Assembly (NCBI RefSeq): GCF_014356525.2
Contig: NC_052514.1
Location: forward strand, 4,759,253-4,823,252
From: Nilaparvata lugens
Lineage: Eukaryota; Arthropoda; Insecta; Hemiptera; Delphacidae
Reading direction: 5' to 3'
Length of the DNA stretch: 64,000 nt
The notes under the pieces are model-generated. The model worked only from the letters and a program-made list of their open reading frames with translations, made no database searches and was not told where the DNA came from. Of the stretch, positions 58,165 through 64,000 are shown piece by piece; the stretch's first letter is position 1, and each line of letters opens with the position of its first letter. A program made the position numbers and the translations under genes.

Positions 58165-58666
58165 CTGCAAACAATTGCCCGATGACAGATGCAATATTGT
58201 ATTACAAATATTTGATTACATATTTGATGTATAGTTTGTCTGGGAAAGCACTTCACAACTTTGATAATCTATAAAAATTCATTAAAAAAATATGTAGAGC
58301 TCTATTTGATAAAATCACTTCACTTATATGGGCTACTTTATTCAAATTGATAAAAACAATATAAAAACTTGTAGTTGGTACTCTTTTATATTGTTTTTAT
58401 TAAGCTAAATTTGATTTTATTACAAAACTATGAACTCACAATGCCAGCTTTAGAACTGTTCCAACAGCATCAAATTTCGCCCCTCATATTTTAACATCTC
58501 CAAAATTCAATTTAGTACTGCAGGGAGACTTCTTAGTCCAGATCAGAGTACTCAAACCTTTGCGGTTTGAATAGTGTTTCAAGGTCTGTCCTCTCAGGTG
58601 GATGGGCCACTATAGTGGCCGAGGGTACTGTCCCAGTAAGAATGTTGAATGCTTTGTCTATGACGG
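58165..58666. other. Intron DNA, old repeat fragment
   Basis: Minus strand 58,560-58,440 gives WTKKSPCSTKLNFGDVKI, a stop and GAKFDAVGTVLKLAL in one frame. This looks like a worn coding fragment, perhaps from a repeat; not an exon that fits the gene's phase. Confidence 0.35.
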
Positions 58667-61155
58667 TATCACGTACACCCTGAGTAGCTTCAGAGGTGGG
58701 TGATTGATACCCAGGTGTTGCTCCTGGATGACTTCGCTCAGTCGTAATGTGGGCGGGTAAGGAGGCAAGTCGAAGTTCCTCTTCCTTCTTCTTCGTGCCT
58801 CAGCTGGCGTGAACAGCACCTCCTGGTGCTTCTGACGGCGTGAAGGTCGCTCTCTTCTCTGATGACACCACTTTGATGTAATTTTGTATCGGCCTTACGG
58901 CCTCGGTTCCGCTCCAGTGGAGTAGGAAAAGGAAGGACAGACAGGATAGGGACGGCAGACAACGGTCCGCTGTGCCCTGGGGAAAAGGAAGAATAGGGAT
59001 GGCAGACAACGGTCCGCTGTGCCCTGGGGGAATGGAAGGTCAGGGACGGCAGACAACGGTCCGCTGTGCCCTGGGGAAAAGGGAGAATAGGGACGGCAGA
59101 CAACGGTCCGCTGTGCCCTGGGGAGAAGGAAGAATAGGGACGGCAGACAACGGTCCGCTGTGCCCTGGGGAAATGGGAGGACAGGGACGGCAGACAACGG
59201 TCCGCTGTGCCCTAGGGAGATGGGAGGACAGGGACGGCAGACAACGGTCCGCTGTGCCCTGGGGAAAAGGGAGAATAGGGACGGCAGACAACGGTCCGCT
59301 GTGCCCTGGGGAGAAGGAAGAATAGGGACGGCAGACAACGGTCCGCTGTGCCCTGGGGAAAAGGGAGGACAGGGACGGCAGACAACGGTCCGCTGTGCCC
59401 TAGGGAGATGGGAGGACAGGGACGGCAGACAACGGTCCGCTGTGCCCTGGGGGAATGGAAGGTCAGGACGGCAGACAACGGTCCGCTGTGCCCTGGGGAG
59501 AAGGAAGAATAGGGACGGCAGACAACGGTCCGCTGTGCCCTGGGGAAATGGGAGGACAGGGACGGCAGACAACGGTCCGCTGTGCCCTAGGGAGATGGGA
59601 GGACAGGGACGGCAGACAACGGTCCGCTGTGCCCTGGGGGAATGGAAGGTCAGGACGGCAGACAACGGTCCGCTGTGCCCTGGGGAAAAGGGAGGACAGG
59701 GACGGCAGACAACGGTCCGCTGTGCCCTAAGGAGATGGGAGGACAGGGACGGCAGACAACGGTCCGCTGTGCCCTAGGGAAATGGAAGGTCAGGGACGGC
59801 AGACAACGGTCCGCTGTGCCCTGGGGAAATGGGAGGACAGGGACGGCAGACAACGGTCCGCTGTGCCCTGGGGGAATGGAGGTCAGGGACGGCAGACAAC
59901 GGTCCGCTGTGCCCTGGGGAAATGGGAGGACAGGGACGGCAGACAACGGTCCGCTGTGCCCTAGGGAGATGGGAGGTCAGGGACGGCAGACAACGGTCCG
60001 CTGTGCCCTGGGGAAATGGGAGGACAGGGACGGCAGACAACGGTCCGCTGTGCCCTGGGGGAATGGAGGTCAGGGACGGCAGACAACGGTCCGCTGTGCC
60101 CTGGGGAAAAGGGAGAATAGGGACGGCAGACAACGGTCCGCTGTGCCCTGGGGAGAAGGAAGAATAGGGACGGCAGACAACGGTCCGCTGTGCCCTGGGG
60201 AAATGGGAGGACAGGGACGGCAGACAACGGTCCGCTGTGCCCTAGGGAGATGGGAGGACAGGGACGGCAGACAACGGTCCGCTGTGCCCTGGGGGAATGG
60301 AAGGTCAGGGACGGCAGACAACGGTCCGCTGTGCCCTGGGGAAAAGGGAGGACAGGGACGGCAGACAACGGTCCGCTGTGCCCTAAGGAGATGGGAGGAC
60401 AGGGACGGCAGACAACGGTCCGCTGTGCCCTAGGGAAATGGAAGGTCAGGGACAGCAGACAACGGTCCGCTGTGCCATGGGGAAATGGGATGACAGGGAC
60501 AGCAGACAATGGTCCGCTGTGCCCTGGGGGAATGGGAGGTCAGGGACGGCAGACAACGGTCCGCTGTGCCCTAGGGAGATGGGAGGTCAGGGACGGCAGA
60601 CAACGGTCCGCTGTGCCCTGGGGAAATGGGAGGACAGGGACGGCAGACAACGTTCCGCTGTGCCCTGGGGAAATGGGAGGACAGGGACGGCAGACAACGG
60701 TCCGCTGTGCCCTAGGGTGATGGGAGGTCAGGGACGGCAGACAACGGTCCGCTGTGCCCTGGGGAAATGGGAGGACAGGGACGGCAGACAACGGTCCGCT
60801 GTGCCCTAGGGAGATGGGAGGACAGGGACGGCAGACAACGGTCTGCTGTGCCCTAGGTATATGGGAGGACAGGGACGGCAGACAACGGTCCGCTTTGCCC
60901 TAGGTAGATGGAAGGTTGTGAGCGGAATGCTGTGGTCTGGGGCTCGTCCGGCCTTTAAATACTCCCCCAAAGTGGAGGGGATGGAGTTGAGCCGCCGCCA
61001 GAGGCGGTGGAAATCGTCTTGATGCGCGGAAGATGGTGCGCCATCGGTACCTCCCTTATCTCCGCGGTTGGCTAGCGTTGCTGATAGCCGAGCGTCTTTC
61101 TTCAATATTATTAATTATTTAACAATATTTTCCGTCACAATTTTACTTTGTGACA
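58667..61155 (-). mobile_element. 3' LTR of a non-autonomous LTR retrotransposon
   Basis: The minus strand begins TGTCACAAAGTAAAATTGTG at 61155 and ends GTACGTGATA at 58667; the first and last six bases are near-inverted (TGTCAC / GTGATA). The end region repeats at 63,444 onward. 2489 bp, most of it minisatellite. Confidence 0.8.
58945..60925. repeat. 47-bp GC-rich minisatellite, about 42 copies
   Basis: Unit GGGACGGCAGACAACGGTCC plus GCTGTGCCCTGGGG and a variable purine-rich AAATGGGAGGACA part. Since 47 is not a multiple of 3 and the unit has almost no stops, open frames run through the array in many frames on both strands; these are artefacts. Variant units (GGGAGATGGGAGG, GGAGAAGGAAGAATA, GGGGGAATGGAAGGTC) recur in an ordered series, suggesting segmental duplication inside the array (59,100-59,480 resembles 60,060-60,320). 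Confidence 0.97.
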
Positions 61156-61185
61156 CCCCACTCCTACTTGGGGGGGGGGGGAGCG
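61156..61185 (-). other. Polypurine tract (PPT)
   Basis: On the minus strand AAGTAGGAGTGGGG directly precedes the LTR start TGTCAC; a run of about 12 C (G on plus) lies just upstream. This position fits the plus-strand primer of LTR elements. Confidence 0.7.
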
Positions 61186-61191
61186 GGGAGC

Positions 61192-61290
61192 CCTCTATGG
61201 CACCACCTTTAAAGGCGTGAGCCATCTAGGCATCACCTTAAGAGGTGTACACCTCTCAGGCATCACCTTTAGAGGTGTATGACACTCGCT
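61192..61290. repeat. About 32-bp tandem repeat, three copies
   Basis: GGCATCACCTTTAGAGGTGTA-like units, each a small hairpin (ACCT...AGGT). Confidence 0.75.
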
Positions 61291-61301
61291 ATGAGCTTCA
61301 T

Positions 61302-61616
61302 CTATACCTGGTCCACAGGTACATATTTACATCGTCCATTTGATAATCGGACTTTTATGCGTTGCTTGCCAGCCCGTTTGCGCTTGCCTGATGTTGTGTT
61401 GCGGTGGCACAGCACTGGATCCATATTTCGAGAGGGGCCTGGTCTGGGTTCCTGGGACGGTGGGACTACTTCATTGGTAGTTGAAGAGCGTTTGCTCTTC
61501 CTCATCCATTTCAGTTGAGGAGGGTATTGACTCCTCCACATCCATGACAGTAGGGAGTGGTATTGACTCTTCCACATCCCTCTCGGATTCACCACTTGTG
61601 TTGGTGGCTGGAGCAT
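61302..61616 (-). CDS. Basic C-terminal frame of the LTR element
   Basis: Overlaps the end of the Gag frame in another phase. Its C-terminal part, TTSGKRKRAGKQRIKVRL and CKYVPVDQV, is basic and ends just before the 32-bp repeats. It might be reached by frameshift from Gag-PR or be a remnant of Pol; no RT, RNase H or integrase motif is present. Confidence 0.4.
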   Translation of the reverse strand: MLQPPTQVVNPRGMWKSQYHSLLSWMWRSQYPPQLKWMRKSKRSSTTNEVVPPSQEPRPGPSRNMDPVLCHRNTTSGKRKRAGKQRIKVRLSNGRCKYVPVDQV

Positions 61617-63399
61617 GAATCGTGGCCTGCCGTTGAGAGTCAGTCATCTCTTCCCTGTGATCCATCACTATGTTGCCCGAAGATGCTTGTTCTGGAATAT
61701 ATGACAATTCTGCCCTGGCATCAATCAAAGCATTGAGTTCAACTCCATTCAAACCAACCTGCATGAATATCCTTTTGTTGTGATCCTTGTTGTCCTGAGA
61801 TTCGGATTGTACAGCTGATATTGTTGGGACTTTTGTTGTCCTACTCCCCGATAAGGGTGATCGCAACATAATTGGCTGTCTTGAAGGATTCAATTGGGGA
61901 GGATCCCACTCCAACTCTCTTGTGAATGTGTGAATATTCACTCTGTTTTTACGCATGAATTCCATGCCTAATAGCAGATCTTGTTCAAGTCCTTCCATTA
62001 TAGATGCCACTAGTGGAACTGTGATTTGTTCTATGGTCACATTAGTAGTCACTTTCCCATTTAACGGGGTTGACCGTCTATCAGCTAATATCGCGCGGTG
62101 ACGTGCTGGTTCTTTCCGTATCATCCCTATTTTCCGGATGACTTCATAGACCTCGTTGCTCATATAATTAGCTTCAGCACCCGTATCTAGCAAGGCCTGA
62201 CACTTTTTACCGCCGATTATTACGGCAATGAATAGTCTGTTGTCTCTTGATGACTCTTCAATCACAGGAATCCTGTGTGCTGTTCGCATCACTGCTGTCT
62301 TGTTCGGAGTTTTATTCTCCTTCTGCACATCACAGACACATTTCAGTGCTCTCTTTCCGCTCCTTTTACATGGTGGGATATCGGGACAGTGTGATCTCCA
62401 GTGCCCCGGTCTCTTGTATTGCCCACACATGGGTTCAGACTCACTAAGAGATGGTCTGTTACTAGTAGGGGTTATAACTGTCTCAACCTTGAGCCTTGTA
62501 ATCTTTTTCGTGTCCTCAATCATGTGAACTCTCGAATTCTGTCTATTCTGTTTCTCCTCTGCTTTTATTTGTTCATACTCCCTCGCGAATTTCTCCAATT
62601 CGTTGATACTATGAACATCTGATTGCCGAATATACAATTTGTACCGTGGGAGGAGATTCTTATACACTCTCTGTAATTTATTCTCGTCTGTAAAACCTCC
62701 TCTACGCCTCATGAGTGTCAGTACATCTTCGAGAAATTCGTTAAACAATTCACCTTCCCTTTGCTTCCTTGCCTGAATTAGATTCTCGAGGTCCTCCTCA
62801 TAGGTAAGTGGGTAGTAGCGTGATCTGAAATCTGTCACAAAATTGTCCCATGATTTCCACTGGTCACGACGATTACACATCCATAGAGTAGCTTTACCAA
62901 CCAGTAATTCAGGCAGCGCGACTAGTAGCTGGTTGCCAGTGAGCCCATAGGCTTGTTGTAGCTCGTCTACCCTTTCCAAGAAGCTAGGAGCATCTGATTG
63001 GCCGTCAAATGACAGTCTCCAGCTTCTTACCTTGTCACATACCGCCCCTGGGTCCATGAGGGGGTTTGTGTGAATATTGGTTCTAACCTCAGTGTGGGTA
63101 CCTGTCACCAAGTGTTTAGTTTCCCCACTGCTTCCGCTCATTATGCCAGGTCTTGGGCTGGGATAACGTACTGCCATCTTCTTATGTTGTTCTACTAACA
63201 ACTTTCTCAACTCAGCAAGTGTTCCAGATGACACTATGCCCTAATCATGTAGAAGATTGAATGCCTCATCCTTTTTCAATCTATAGATCCAGGAAACTCT
63301 GGGGTCGGCTATCACCTCGGGGTTTATGTCCTCGACCGACTCATCCTCTGTCAGCTCCTGGTGTTGAGCATCTGAATCAGACTCTCCCTGTTCACTCAT
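61471..63399 (-). pseudogene. Gag-protease polyprotein with one internal stop
   Basis: Frame starts MSEQGESDSDAQ at 63399, has one TAG at 63241-63243 and continues 587 codons (counted from GTG 63234) to 61471. Numbered from 63234: Gag core with WMCNRRDQWKSWDNFVTDF (about 118-136); a zinc knuckle near 270-283 whose second Cys is Tyr (CGQYKRPGHWRSHC); retropepsin ALLDTGAEANY (D350) with LLLGMEF (420-426); then a second, similar segment NALIDARAELSYI (D505) where TG is replaced by AR. Gag packages the RNA and PR cleaves it. No RT follows, so the element would need a helper. The TAG interrupts a LKKDEAFNLLHD/GTLAELRKLL region resembling a SAP-like motif; read-through or decay are both possible. 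Confidence 0.85.
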
Positions 63400-63424
63400 G
63401 ATTCTTACTTCGTTGCCTCGTGCC

Positions 63425-63443
63425 CCAAGTGCGGGCGCCAATC
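63425..63443 (-). other. Primer binding site (PBS)
   Basis: Minus strand reads GAT then TGGCGCCCGCACTTGGGG directly after the LTR end. TGGCGCC-type PBS sites are common in Ty3/gypsy-like elements; the tRNA was not identified. Confidence 0.65.
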
Positions 63444-64000
63444 TATCACGTACACCCTGAGTAGCTTCAGAGGTGGGTGATTGATACCCAGGTGTTGCTC
63501 CTGGATGACTTCGCTCAGTCGTAATGTGGGCGGGGTAAGGAGGCAAGTCGAAGTTCCTCTTCCTTCTTCTTCGTGCCTCAGCTGGCGTGAACAGCACCTC
63601 CTGGTGCTTCTGACGGCGTGAAGGTCGCTCTCTTCTCTGATGACACCACTTTGATGTAATTTTGTATCGGCCTTACGGCCTCGGTTCCGCTCCAGTGGAG
63701 TAGGAAAAGGAAGGACAGACAGGATAGGGACGGCAGACAACGGTCCGCTGTGCCCTGGGGAAAAGGAAGAATAGGGACGGCAGACAACGGTCCGCTGTGC
63801 CCTGGGGGAAATGGAAGGTCAGGGACGGCAGACAACGGTCCGCTGTGCCCTGGGGAAAAGGGAGAATAGGGACGACAGACAACGGTACGCTGTGCCCTGG
63901 GGAGAAGGAAGAATAGGGACGGCAGACAACGGTCCGCTGTGCCCTGGGGAAATGGGAGGACAGGGACGGCAGACAACGGTCTGCTGTGCCCTAGGGAGAT
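63444..64000 (-). mobile_element. 5' LTR, partial
   Basis: Same as 58,667-59,220 with small differences (GGGCGGGGTAAGG against GGGCGGGTAAGG). The 47-bp minisatellite starts at about 63,722 and runs off the window. Confidence 0.85.

Noticed and set aside
58440..58560. Extra 5' exon of the host gene (GAKFDAVGTVLKLA, then GTGAGTT)
   Set aside because: No good acceptor, internal stop, and the donor phase does not match the phase-0 start of the next exon.
58738..60809. Long overlapping frames in all phases, with peptides such as MSAVPVLPFPQGTADRC
   Set aside because: The 47-bp unit lacks stops in most frames; the frames rotate with the repeat and occur on both strands, so they are not genes.

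Overview
The window looks like one stretch of an AT-rich insect chromosome made mostly of transposable elements. Genes with short GT-AG introns, non-LTR, LTR and Helitron-type elements, and large microsatellites all point to an arthropod. From memory, not from a search, several repeats here resemble those of delphacid planthoppers such as Nilaparvata lugens: the CA-bearing element that ends in CTTTCCTTGCC, the GCGAGCGAAGCGAGC hairpin element, and LINE fragments with (AAG)n tails. The genus is an inference. No tRNA, rRNA, CRISPR array or bacterial-type operon was seen.

Layout. 1-12,440: MITEs, a six-unit hairpin-bearing minisatellite (991-1856), two copies of the CA-bearing element, short LINE fragments (two with target-site duplications) and a 237-bp Helitron. 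12,441-15,715 (minus): a LINE with endonuclease and reverse transcriptase, broken by a single TAG. 16,440-26,300: a 41-bp perfect inverted repeat, Helitron-like copies, a 2.37-kb TIR element inserted in an older repeat, and MITEs. 26,960-29,150: a LINE remnant whose (AAG)n tail spans about 590 bp, then a 125-bp-arm near-perfect palindrome. 29,388-33,355 (minus): a CR1-like LINE with an intact 938-aa ORF2 overlapping an esterase-type ORF1 by ATGA. 33,811-34,675: an inverted array of about 160-bp units.

36,086-58,164 (minus) holds what I take to be the only host gene: seven exons, 439 codons in total, with all six junctions in compatible phase and all introns GT-AG. The 5' end lies outside the recognised exons and I do not recognise the product. 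Its introns are loaded with insertions: a 2.28-kb Helitron, a 1.0-kb Harbinger-type MITE with TTA duplications, two neighbouring elements whose ends share AATTGAG (one carries a decayed GQNKN-motif gene), a 90-bp minisatellite, another Helitron-like copy, a LINE remnant and about 1 kb of 8-bp AT repeat.

58,667-64,000 (minus) is an LTR retrotransposon running off the window. Its 2.5-kb LTR contains about 42 copies of a 47-bp GC-rich minisatellite. The 2.29-kb interior, between a PBS-like site and a purine tract, encodes only Gag, a zinc knuckle and retropepsin, with no reverse transcriptase or integrase, so it must be non-autonomous.

The TE genes act independently of one another. The only co-operating set is within elements (CR1 ORF1 and ORF2; Gag and PR of the LTR element).
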